A DNA stretch of 64,000 nucleotides, taken from assembly GCA_036023115.1 (NCBI GenBank), contig JAYKKT010000041.1, positions 5,940,501-6,004,500 on the forward strand, written 5' to 3'. Below are positions 55,254 through 64,000 of the stretch, piece by piece. Under the pieces are notes generated by a model, which saw nothing but the letters and a program-made list of their open reading frames with translations, made no database searches and was not told the origin of the DNA. The translations under genes were made by a program, and so were the position numbers. The first letter of the stretch is position 1; every line of letters starts with the position of its first letter. Source of the DNA: Brasenia schreberi. Its lineage: Eukaryota; Streptophyta; Magnoliopsida; Nymphaeales; Cabombaceae.

Positions 55254-58200
55254 CTATACATGATATCTTTTCAAATGTTGAGCATTTATAGGGTCTACCA
55301 AGTTCCTACCGTCAACATCAACCAACCAGTAAGCATTGTTAGTGGTGGTTCCACGCACAACATAAGGACCATCCCACTTGGGCCGCCACTTTCCAAGGGG
55401 GTGTGGGCCTCGGTGGTGAATGGTTTTTAGCACTAGGTCTCCCACTTTGAAGTGGCGGGCCTTCATGTGCTTCTTGTAGTGTCGGGCTACCCTTTGCCTA
55501 TATGCATGTGCATGATCCATAGCAAGTAGCCTCTTTTCATCCAACAAGTCAAGTTCGACCATTCTAGTATGTTGTAGGGTTTCTAATGGAATATCTAATG
55601 CAAGTGATGTATGAAATGAATGAAGCTTGGTATGAATGGGGAGTATGGCACTCGTGCCATAGACCAACTCGAATGGGGTGGCATTTGTTGGGGTTCGAAT
55701 GGAAGTTCTATAAGCCCACAAGGCTTCGTCGAGCTTCTCATGCCATGTCCTACCTTTTTCTATGGTTTTCTCAATGATGCTTATGAGGGTTTTGTTTGTG
55801 GCTTCGGCTTGGCCGTTGCCTTGAGGGTAGTAGGGCGATGAAAAGTGTTGAGTCATGCCATATGTGACACACAATTTTTCCATCTTCTCATTCTTGAATG
55901 GGGTGCCATTATCGGACACTAGGTCTTTTGGTACTCCAAATCGGGCCAAGATATTTCTCTTAATGAATGCCACTACATGTTGTCCTTGGACATTGGCCAA
56001 GGATGTAGCTTCAACCCATTTAGAGAAATATTCGGTGGCCGCTAGGATGAACCTATGTCCATTGGATGCATTGGGGGATATGGGTCCTACGATGTCGAAC
56101 GCCCACATGGCAAAAGGCCAAGGGCTCACGATGGAATGCAAAGTGGATGATGGGGTGTGAATGATATGCCCATGTATTTGACATTGATGACATTTCCTAA
56201 CATGATCATGGCAATCTTGTCTTAGGGTGGACCAAAAATACCCAGCTCTAAGTATCTTCATGGCCATCATATTTGCATTAACATGGCCTCCACACTCTCC
56301 ATCGTGGAACTCGTGCATTATGGTCCTAGCCTCTTTAAGGTCTACACATCGCAACAAGATGCCCGTAAAACTTTTCTTATAAAGCACCCCTCCCAAAATT
56401 ACATACCGGGTTGAAATTTTTCTAATAAAAGCTTGATCTTTTGAAGAAGCATACTCGGGAAATCCTCCGTTTTCTAAAAAGTTTTTAATGTCATAAAACC
56501 AAGGTTTATCATTTGGATTTTGGTCGTTTTGGCAAATCTCTAAATCGTGCGTGGATGGAACGGGTGAGTGCCATATCTCTAGGGATCGGGTTCCCAAGGT
56601 GGGATCGACCCTTAAAGCGGATCCTAAGGAGGAGAGGGCATCCGCTATGGTGTTATCCTCTCTCCCTATGTGAGTGAGTGTGCATGATTTGAAAGAGTCG
56701 ACCAACTTGGTGGCCAACTCATGATACGGAATGAGTTTTTCATGTTTGACTTGCCAAACTTTTAAAACTTGGTTCACAACCAGTAAAGAGTCTCCAAAGA
56801 CTTCAATGCAAGCTGCCCCTAGATTTTTCAAGACTTTTAGGCCTTGTATGAGAGCCTCATATTCAGCCACATTATTTGAACACTCAAAATCTAAACGAAT
56901 TGCAATGGGTATTTCTCCCTTTTCGGGGGATATGAGAATGACTCCAACACCTGCCCCTTGTTGGTTACGTGCCCCATCAAAGTACATTTTCCATACTTGG
57001 TTTTCATTAAAACAGTTTGCTAAAACATGGTTTTGAAAATCGTTTGCAAATATGCCTTCATCGGGCATCTCATCAAGTATGGGATATGTTTCTTCCAAGG
57101 GGAACTCGGCCATATGATCGGCTAGGGCTTGCCCCTTAATGGAGGTTTGGTGGTGATATTTCAAGTCATATTCCATTAAGAGGAGTTGCCATTTACCAAG
57201 CCTACCCGTTAGGATAGGTTTTTCAAACAAGTGCTTGATCGGATCAAGCTTAGACACTATCCATATCTCATGATCTAGGAAGTAATGTCTAAACTTTTGG
57301 CAAGCCCATACTAATGCCAAGCACGTTTTCTCCATGGCTCGATAATTTCTTTCATATGCCAAGAGAGTTTTCGAAATATAGTAAATGGCACACTCTTTGT
57401 GGCCATCATCCTCATATTGGGCTAATAAAGCACCCAATGCATTCGTATGTATGGAAATGTAAAGAAGTAAAGGTTTTCCTTGCTTTGGAGGTTTCAAAAT
57501 TGGAGGATTCACCAAATAAGTTTTCAATCTTTCAAAAGCTTTTTGACAATCCTCGTCCCACAAAAATGTTACCCCTTTTCGCAAAAGTTTATTGAAAGGT
57601 TCGCATCTTGTTGCTAAATTTGAAATGAACCTCCTAATGGCTTGGAGGCGACCTTGGAGGCTTCGGATTTGGGTCAAATTGGATGGTGGAGGCATATCTA
57701 TGATGGCTCGGCACTTAGAGGGGTCTACTTCAATACCCCTTTGGCTCACCATAAAGCCCAAAAGCTTACCTGATTCTACCCCGAATACACATTTTTGAGG
57801 GTTTAGTTTCACTTTGTAAAGCCTAAGCCTTTCGAAAACTTTTTGCAAAGACTCAATGTGAGTAACTCGGGTTTTTGATTTCACCAAAAGGTCATCCACA
57901 TATACTTCCAAGAGCTCATGAATTTGGTCATGAAAGATAGTAGTCATAGCTCTTTGGTATGTGGCACCGGCATTTTTCAAACCAAACGGCATAACTGTAT
58001 AACAGTATGTGCCCCAAGGTGTAGTAAAAGCAGTTTTTGCCTGATCTTTTGGTGCTAACTTAATTTGATTGTAACCCGAATAGCCATCCATGAAAGAAAA
58101 CATTTCATGATTTGCAGTGCTATCCACTATCAAATCAATATTTGGTAGAGGAAAATTGTCTTTTGGAGTGGCTTTGTTCAAATTTCTAAAATCAATGCAA

Positions 58201-58556
58201 ATCCTAATTTTCCCATTGGATTTTTGAACTACAACGATATTTGAAAGCCATTCTGAGTACGCAATGGGTTTTATAAATCCGGCTTTTAAAAGATCTTCTA
58301 AACCCTCTTTCACCTGTGCATGTACATCGGGGTGAATCTTTCTAAGCTTTTGCTTTATGGGTTTGGCATTTGATTCTAAGGGAAGACGATGCTCTACTAC
58401 CATTGGGTCTAAACCCGGCATGTCTTCGTAGGTCCAGGCAAACACATCTACATATGATTTGAGAAATGTGATGAACGATGTCCTTTCATGCTCATGTAAA
58501 CATGCGCCTATTTTAACATGCTTAGGATTAGACTCACTCCCTAGATTTACTTCCAC
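55254..58556 (-). CDS. Pol of Element 3: RT, RNase H, archaeal-type RNase H, integrase
   Basis: An uninterrupted 1100-codon frame. RT spans about 50-290, with FMDGYSGYNQI (Asp157) and YVDD (219-222). The first RNase H, about 335-460, is degenerate: LLLYISIHTNALGALLA lacks the usual first Asp. The second, archaeal-type RNase H spans about 520-645, with Asp527, Glu565, Asp589 and Asp639. Integrase has a zinc finger (HEFHDGECGGH 748-758, Cys789 and Cys792) and a core with Asp821, Asp882 and Glu918; the spacing of the last two is exactly D-35-E. The C-terminal part (WRPKWDGPYVV) is usual for Ty3/gypsy. The first Met may not be the true start, because the conserved region begins upstream in the linker. 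Confidence 0.95.
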   Translation of the reverse strand: MEVNLGSESNPKHVKIGACLHEHERTSFITFLKSYVDVFAWTYEDMPGLDPMVVEHRLPLESNAKPIKQKLRKIHPDVHAQVKEGLEDLLKAGFIKPIAYSEWLSNIVVVQKSNGKIRICIDFRNLNKATPKDNFPLPNIDLIVDSTANHEMFSFMDGYSGYNQIKLAPKDQAKTAFTTPWGTYCYTVMPFGLKNAGATYQRAMTTIFHDQIHELLEVYVDDLLVKSKTRVTHIESLQKVFERLRLYKVKLNPQKCVFGVESGKLLGFMVSQRGIEVDPSKCRAIIDMPPPSNLTQIRSLQGRLQAIRRFISNLATRCEPFNKLLRKGVTFLWDEDCQKAFERLKTYLVNPPILKPPKQGKPLLLYISIHTNALGALLAQYEDDGHKECAIYYISKTLLAYERNYRAMEKTCLALVWACQKFRHYFLDHEIWIVSKLDPIKHLFEKPILTGRLGKWQLLLMEYDLKYHHQTSIKGQALADHMAEFPLEETYPILDEMPDEGIFANDFQNHVLANCFNENQVWKMYFDGARNQQGAGVGVILISPEKGEIPIAIRLDFECSNNVAEYEALIQGLKVLKNLGAACIEVFGDSLLVVNQVLKVWQVKHEKLIPYHELATKLVDSFKSCTLTHIGREDNTIADALSSLGSALRVDPTLGTRSLEIWHSPVPSTHDLEICQNDQNPNDKPWFYDIKNFLENGGFPEYASSKDQAFIRKISTRYVILGGVLYKKSFTGILLRCVDLKEARTIMHEFHDGECGGHVNANMMAMKILRAGYFWSTLRQDCHDHVRKCHQCQIHGHIIHTPSSTLHSIVSPWPFAMWAFDIVGPISPNASNGHRFILAATEYFSKWVEATSLANVQGQHVVAFIKRNILARFGVPKDLVSDNGTPFKNEKMEKLCVTYGMTQHFSSPYYPQGNGQAEATNKTLISIIEKTIEKGRTWHEKLDEALWAYRTSIRTPTNATPFELVYGTSAILPIHTKLHSFHTSLALDIPLETLQHTRMVELDLLDEKRLLAMDHAHAYRQRVARHYKKHMKARHFKVGDLVLKTIHHRGPHPLGKWRPKWDGPYVVRGTTTNNAYWLVDVDGRNLVDPINAQHLKRYHV

Positions 58557-59050
58557 AAAATCCCCTCCTACGGAATTGAAGGTTTTTCTAAATCAAGGAT
58601 TCTATGGAACTCGGGAAGCTCGGAGGTTTGGTCCTCCTCATGGACGAGGGGATCTTCCTCTCGCTTTGATCGCTCTTGAGAAATTTGGGTTCTATGAAAG
58701 TGCTAGGCAAGGCACACGGTTTTGGAACATCCACCACTTTCAAAAGACTAGGGCTTTTCACAAAGACAATGTTTTTGGGTTTTCCAAGATTTTCAATTTT
58801 TTTAGCTTTTTCGAAATTGCTCTTCGGAGATGGAATGTATAAAACCTTGTTTTTGGTGTTTTCGCATTTTTCAATTTTTTTGGCTTTTTGTAAACAAATA
58901 GAAGGAGGAGAAATGTAAATCACATTCTTTTCGAGATTTTTGAAATTTTCTATTGTTTTTGGTTTTTGGGAACTTTCTAAATGTTTTTGGATTTTGCAAA
59001 TTTCTAATTTTTTTGGGTTTTTGGATGTGGCGGGGTCTTCCATCAAACCT
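58557..59050 (-). pseudogene. Lysine-rich linker before RT, Element 3 (frameshifted)
   Basis: After an acceptor-like TTCTTTGTAG (59058-59049) an ATG at 59043 opens MEDPATSKNPKKLEICKIQK, followed by repeated KKIE(N/K)-type segments, each with a VIYI or VLYI core (NVIYISPP, KVLYIPSP, NIVFVKSP). Comparison with Element 2 shows that the text shifts frame twice, near 58650 (DPLVHEEDQTSELPEFHRIL is in another frame) and near 58572. The stop of the first frame is at 58590-58588. RT follows in the third frame. Confidence 0.7.
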
Positions 59051-59109
59051 ACAAAGAAAACACCATGCATTAGGCTCTAAATAAGAGGTCTAAGTCATAG
59101 GTTTCGGTG

Positions 59110-61914
59110 TTAGGAGGCTCTAAGGCACCCTTGACCCAAGTAGTCATGGGTGGAGGTTCGGGTGGTATGGATGGATGGGTCGTAGCCTATCCCATACCGG
59201 TTTTGGTTTATGTTTGACACTATGGGTTCAAGACGACCTTGGTTTTGGCTTCCTAGGCCTTGATAAGGCATATAACCCATGTTCAACATCATGTTCCAAG
59301 GCTTCTTTAATTTTGAAAATGTTTTATAAAGAGGATGGCCTTTGAACTTGGTGTCGTCTATGTCATGCTCAAACACTTTTATGGACTTGGGGAGGACTTT
59401 GGGTAGTTTTGAGATGGTCTTGAGCGGGCTAGCCTTGGGTGGCCCTTTTATGTGCACGACACCTTTTGGTTTGGGATGAGCTACCAAGGGTTCATCTAGT
59501 TTTGGCCCATGGGTTTTATCACCTGATAAGCATGGAAAATTTTGTATTCCCTGCAGCTGGGGGTGATTCTCTCCTAGAATTACCACAACTTGGTTTTGGA
59601 GGGGTATTTTTACACACCTATGAAAGGTGGATGGCACAGCCCGCAAGCTGTGTATCCATGGCCTTCCTAGGAGTAGGTTATAATGGGGGTGTATGTCTAA
59701 AACATGAAACACCCCGGAATGACTCATGCCCCCTACTTCTACGGGTAACTCTATGACTCCTAAAGGTTTGGATGCGTTTCCATCGTATCCTGTGATCACG
59801 ATGGAACTCGGGTTTAGAGAGGTCAAGGAGACTCCTATTTTGTAGGCTATGTGTAGTGGAAGTATATTTAGACCTCCTCCGCCATCAACCAAACACTTGT
59901 CTAGAGGATGGTGATTCAATACCACCTCTATATGCAAGGCTTGGTTGTGGTTTTGGTAGGGTTGTTCTAGCTCATCTTCCGAAAACACAATGGGAGTTTT
60001 AGCACAAATGGGTGAGACTAGGAAGGAGAGGGACTCAGGGGTTATGGTTGGGTTAACCTTGGCCTTTTCTAAGATCTTTTCTAAAACTTGTCTATGTCTA
60101 GGGGATGTTTGGATAAGTTCTAGGATAGACATGTTTATGGGAATCTTAGCAAGGTGATTTTCAAAATCATATGGGGTTAACACATCGTTTTTACCCATGA
60201 GATGCGATGCTTTGGGAATGCATGATTTTGAAGGGCCGGGGATAACGACCACTTTCTTGCTAGCATCTTTTGCTAAGTGTGGGGGTTGGTAGATCCTTCC
60301 GGATCTAGTGACCTCGTCCACACCTTCCCTATGGCTCGTTCCTAGGTGGGCTCTAGTTTGATGCTTGGGAGCACCTCGAATCTCTAATAAGGCTCTAGCC
60401 GGGAGCGGGACTCTAAGCGCTCCCCGGATCACTACTTGTTTGGCTTTTTTTATTACGAGCAGTGGTGTGTGACAAGTAGTGCGATCCGTATGCCATGCAT
60501 GTTCTGAACCATTCAAATGAGAGGAGAGAGCATATACCTGCTTGTCCTTCCCGCTAGTGCTTGCATGGTTGGGGAAGGGTTCCTTGAGTACGGCTTGGGC
60601 GGGCTCCGGTTCCTCGGTGACCTGGAGCCGACCTTGCTCGATCAAGTCCTCTATTTTGTTTAAAAGGGTGTAGCAGTGATTTGTATCATGGCCTTTGAGC
60701 CTATGATACTTGCAAAACTTGTTTAAAAATTTCCCTTTAGGGGGTGTCCCCTCGGGGATTTCCGGAAGTGTCACCATTCCCTGGGCGAGCAGGAGGTCGA
60801 GGACCTCTGTGATGGGCTGCCCCAGCGGGGTGTACTCCCTTTTTTCGAAAGACTTTTGAACCTTTTTGTTCTTCGGTTCAAATTTTGAAGTGCCGGCCGG
60901 GCTTGGTTCTACTCGGACATTTGCAACTTTTTGGGGTTTTGCCCCATTGTCCGTAGTAGTTAGCCCGTAAGTCCCGGGCTTTTCAAAACGAGTTTTCGAA
61001 AAAATTTTGCCTTTCCACAAGTCATCGTAGACCCCCTTTTTCATATTTGCTTCGAATAGGGAAGCCTTCTTGATTAGTTTGTGGAAAGTGGAAATTTCAT
61101 GGAGGGAAAGGAGCATTTTCAGCTCGGGTTTGAAATTTTCAAGGATGAGCATCACGGCACATCCTTCTGAGATGGGCTCTCTTACTTGCCCCAATAAAGA
61201 CCTCCATCGAACGATAAATGCATGAGCATCCTCGTTCGTGGCTTGTTTTGTGTCCCTTAGGGTGTTCAAAGTGGGGGTCACTTCCACGTTGTGTGAAAAT
61301 CTTTGCATGAACCCATTTGCCAACTCTTCAAAAGTGGCAAACTGGCTCAAGTCATAGGAAGCGAGCCACTTGGAAGCAGTTCCCTTAAGGGAGAGGGGGA
61401 ACCAGTAGATCCACTTAGCCGAGTCTTTCTTCTTCTTATATGCTCGACGGGAAAAGAGTTGGAGGTGAGATCTAGGATCCCCCGTCCCATCATATCGATG
61501 AAAATTCGGTATGTCATCGTCGCTATCCGTTTGGTAATCGGAAGGTAAAAAATCGGATAGGGCATATGACCTCTTTTCCTTGGCCTGGCCCCTTAGTAGT
61601 TGTTGAAGGGCCTTGCGATCTTTTAATGTGAACGACTCGAGCTCTCTATCCCCCTCCATGGTGGAGGTCTCTTTGGGTTTTCTGGGTTTGTTTGTTTTCT
61701 TTCGAGCCCTAGTTTGCCTCCCATGGGATGAGCAGGATTCGACCGCTTCGGCCTCTTGGCTGAGAGCGGCGATTCTTGCTTCGAATTCTTTCCTCAATTC
61801 TTCTAATGACTCTTTCTTGTTTTTGAAATTTGTTTTTGAAAATCTTTTCGAAAATTGACTTGACGAGCATGAAGCCCGGCTCGACACCTCGTAAGAACCA
61901 TCCGAACTTGACAT
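59110..61914 (-). CDS. Gag-Pro of Element 3
   Basis: The frame opens at 61971, but I choose the ATG at 61914, which aligns with Element 2 and follows an acceptor-like GTGTAG (61943-61938). Numbering from 61971: coiled-coil-like ESLEELRKEFEARIAALSQE (54-73); gag core 187-260 with WFPLSLKGTASKWLASYDLS; Cys-His-His-Cys knuckle at Cys420, His423, His428, Cys433; protease with KCLVDGGGGLNILPLHIAY, catalytic Asp696; YNLLLGRPW near 764-772; G-patch-like WNMMLNMGYMPYQGLG and QGRLEPI (892-917). A duplicated ATCC near 59172 shifts the last ~20 residues compared with Element 2. Confidence 0.92.
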   Translation of the reverse strand: MSSSDGSYEVSSRASCSSSQFSKRFSKTNFKNKKESLEELRKEFEARIAALSQEAEAVESCSSHGRQTRARKKTNKPRKPKETSTMEGDRELESFTLKDRKALQQLLRGQAKEKRSYALSDFLPSDYQTDSDDDIPNFHRYDGTGDPRSHLQLFSRRAYKKKKDSAKWIYWFPLSLKGTASKWLASYDLSQFATFEELANGFMQRFSHNVEVTPTLNTLRDTKQATNEDAHAFIVRWRSLLGQVREPISEGCAVMLILENFKPELKMLLSLHEISTFHKLIKKASLFEANMKKGVYDDLWKGKIFSKTRFEKPGTYGLTTTDNGAKPQKVANVRVEPSPAGTSKFEPKNKKVQKSFEKREYTPLGQPITEVLDLLLAQGMVTLPEIPEGTPPKGKFLNKFCKYHRLKGHDTNHCYTLLNKIEDLIEQGRLQVTEEPEPAQAVLKEPFPNHASTSGKDKQVYALSSHLNGSEHAWHTDRTTCHTPLLVIKKAKQVVIRGALRVPLPARALLEIRGAPKHQTRAHLGTSHREGVDEVTRSGRIYQPPHLAKDASKKVVVIPGPSKSCIPKASHLMGKNDVLTPYDFENHLAKIPINMSILELIQTSPRHRQVLEKILEKAKVNPTITPESLSFLVSPICAKTPIVFSEDELEQPYQNHNQALHIEVVLNHHPLDKCLVDGGGGLNILPLHIAYKIGVSLTSLNPSSIVITGYDGNASKPLGVIELPVEVGGMSHSGVFHVLDIHPHYNLLLGRPWIHSLRAVPSTFHRCVKIPLQNQVVVILGENHPQLQGIQNFPCLSGDKTHGPKLDEPLVAHPKPKGVVHIKGPPKASPLKTISKLPKVLPKSIKVFEHDIDDTKFKGHPLYKTFSKLKKPWNMMLNMGYMPYQGLGSQNQGRLEPIVSNINQNRYGIGYDPSIHTTRTSTHDYLGQGCLRAS

Positions 61915-62023
61915 GATCTTATGGGCCCTTGAAAATCCTACACGTGCACAATTTACCGATGTTAAAAACACTTTGAAAAGATTTTTGGGAGTCTTATTTG
62001 CTTAGAAATTCCTTAAGACCCGA

Positions 62024-62041
62024 ATCCCACCGGGCGTGCCA
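62024..62041 (-). promoter_or_regulatory. Primer-binding site of Element 3
   Basis: TGGCACGCCCGGTGGGAT on the minus strand, four bases from the 5' LTR end. It matches Element 2 in 17 of 18 bases. Confidence 0.8.
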
Positions 62042-62045
62042 TTTC

Positions 62046-64000
62046 TGTAGACATGAAAATTCTCATTTCAAAGTTTATGAAACAAACTTGAAATGAAACT
62101 TTCCACCCCTACGCTTGCGCGAGCGTGCCAGCTAGTTCAAAACTAGCAAATGTTTGTAAGACTTCTAAGCGATTGTGTGCAAGCGGGATCTTTTCACTCA
62201 CACCTTCTTGAGCCGATGCTCAAGGGTCAGCGTTGAGCGCTTAGGAATTTCATTTTACAGCAAATATGATTCCCTTTTACATAAACAAGTGTCTTTGAAA
62301 AATTTGTTGAACTTGTGCACTCGGATTCAATACTTGGAAAAACACAAGTTGCTGAAAACAGAGAATTCTGTTTTCAGAGCTATTTTCTAGGGGAGTTTTC
62401 AAGGCGTTACAGACTTTCAAAAATTATCAAAATTTTACCAGACAAAGCTGGTAGTGTGGACAGACTGTAGCCTTTTTCAAATCTGCATTTGGAGCAGTAT
62501 TGAATCAGAAACAAATAATCTACTCAGACCACCTCACTGGCTCGGAACAGCTCTGTTTCAGAAATACAGAAACTCAAAGATGAGTCTGTATCTCTCTGCT
62601 CAGAACTCCGATTTTAATGATTTTGATATGGCTGGAAAGCTATGGATGTTAGCTTTCCAATGCATCAAAAATCAACCAATTTGGACTCCTGTGGACAGAG
62701 ATATGGGACTTTTACCCAACCTCTGTTTCAGGAAATCCGACTGTGCAAACAGTGGTGCAGAAATCTGGTCGTTCTTAATATGCTTTTATTACGTGGCTGA
62801 GCGGCCCTAAAATCTTGCCAATTTTATACAGAGTGTCCCAATGTGTGTGGAATCAGTGTGCCAAATTTCAAGACAATCGGAGTAAGCATCACAAAATCAA
62901 AATTACAGAAACAGACATATGCAGAGATGCTGAAATCCGGTTTTCTGTTTTATAAATGTAATGATGCATAACCCACCCGAAATTAAAATGCAACCACCCT
63001 TAAAGCAAATTTGCTGGAATATAAATGAATGGGAAGTACTTTATAGCTTAGACATAGAGGGGGTTAGAAGTATAGAGGGTATATAGCATATAGGAAGGGA
63101 GAAGCCTTAAAGCAAACACTTGGCGTGCATGTGGGTGTATAGTGTTTCATCCACGAAATTGAAATGGCAGCAAAGCTAGATTATTACAACTCGGGGGGAG
63201 ATGAAACTCCATTAATACAACCCCATTTAATGAATTGAATGGAAGGGAATGAAACTTAGATTAAGTAAGAAAGGTCTTACACGAGTTTTGGATGCGAAGG
63301 ACCGGATTTCAATGATGAAGCCGGTCTTCCTCTTGATGGCCTTCCTTCTTAACTCCTACAAGCTCTCACCTAGCTTCCCCTTCACTAGAAAACGTCCCCC
63401 CTTTGCTGAAATTTTCTGCACCTAGTCTAGCACACACCACCCAAGGTCTCTCTCTTCTCTCCCTTCTCTCTCTTCTCTCTCTTCTCCAAGTTATGCAAGT
63501 TATGGAACCCACCCCCCCTCTTGGGCCTTTTTATAGGCCAAGGGGGGCTGGTTCTAGTGGCTTCTTGTGGGGCGGGTTGGAGCTTTAGCTTGGTGGATTT
63601 GATCCGCTCCAAACCGGCTTCTTGTAGTTCTTCATTGAGTCGATTCGGACCAGCCCGTATGGGCTGGTATAGGTGTCATGGCTTGGTGTAGCCCTAGAGC
63701 ATGCGGTTGGTTTTAAACAACCTTACAATGTGCAACATGTTTTGTTTGGGCTGATTTCTTTAAACTTCGACCCACTTGAATTCGCTTCTTTCTTTGATTC
63801 GGCTCCCACCTCTTGCTTTTGAGCTACACTTGAAATCTTCTAGAATTGAATGAGCTTGTGACCATGGCCTCGAGTCTTGGTTCCAAGTTGGCCCCATCGG
63901 ACAAACTTGGATTTGATCGGTCTTGACCTTCCATTTGGATAAGTTGTTGAATTTGAACTTGATATGCTTCAATCTTCTCCACTTTTGGGAATCAATCTGA
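62046..64000 (-). repeat. 5' LTR of Element 3 (partial)
   Basis: Matches 51867-53822 almost base for base. It should end at about 64249 beyond the window. It contains hairpins at 62224-62207 and 62147-62131 and the partial primer-site copy TGGCACGCTC at 62130-62121, 89 nt before the primer-binding site. Confidence 0.93.

Larger units (their letters stand above)
51867..64000 (-). mobile_element. Element 3: young Tat/Ogre-type Ty3/gypsy retrotransposon nested in Copia B
   Basis: On the minus strand: 5' LTR (64000 and beyond to 62046), primer-binding site, gag-pro (61914-59110), linker ORF, pol (58556-55254), 3' untranslated region, polypurine tract and 3' LTR (54070-51867). The two LTRs agree across the visible 1955 bp except for three single-base run-length differences that I noticed (53003, 53330 and 53586 regions). 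The insertion is therefore recent. ATGGT (51862-51866) is the predicted target-site copy. Frameshifts in the linker and near the gag-pro end mean this copy may still be defective. Confidence 0.95.

Overview
The window is plant nuclear DNA from a dicot. TIR-NBS-LRR (TNL) resistance-gene sequence is present, and this class is missing from most monocots. The style of the TNL family and the large Tat-type retrotransposons would fit a woody rosid such as a Myrtaceae species, but that is a guess. About two thirds of the window is LTR retrotransposon. The rest is a decaying TNL cluster on the minus strand.

Layout. (1) 1-9543: Element 1, a degenerate Ty3/gypsy element of the Tat/Ogre type; its 5' LTR is cut by the window edge and its internal region keeps only gag, protease and pol relics. 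(2) 10804-23628: Element 2, a related fuller element with a 3.19 kb 5' LTR, gag, protease and pol; pol is one frame broken by three stop codons, and the 3' LTR is cut off after about 1.63 kb. (3) 24907-26007: a 5'-truncated RTE-type LINE, minus strand, with target-site duplications. (4) 28350-29410: the TIR exon and start of exon 2 of a truncated TNL, minus strand, with a tRNA-derived SINE in its intron; further right (30290-30960) lies a collapsed TNL relic. (5) 33994-40220: Copia A, a complete but mutated Ty1/copia element with a perfect 5-bp target-site duplication CTCAC. (6) 41641-41790: a STIG1-like gene fragment, minus strand. (7) 43575-48966: the LRR half of a second TNL, minus strand, built partly from a tandem array of 282-bp LRR exons and 68-bp introns (period 350 bp), with several disabling lesions. 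(8) 49201-51866: the 3' half of Copia B, minus strand, inserted in the TNL intron before the first LRR exon. (9) 51867-64000: Element 3, a young Tat-type element, minus strand, nested inside Copia B, with an intact 953-codon gag-pro frame and an intact 1100-codon RT/RNase H/integrase frame; its 5' LTR runs off the window.

How the parts fit. The three Tat-type elements are from different subfamilies, yet share the primer-binding site, polypurine tract and several leader signals: a GTAAG donor-like site inside the LTR, acceptor-like sites just before the gag ATG and before the pol region, a hairpin with an ATCG loop, and a second hairpin followed directly by a partial copy of the primer-binding site. 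This suggests a retrovirus-like leader in which spliced messages would lose the primer-binding site. That is the most interesting candidate for an undescribed system here, and it is an inference from comparing three copies by eye. The TNL part shows tandem exon duplication followed by decay and transposon nesting.
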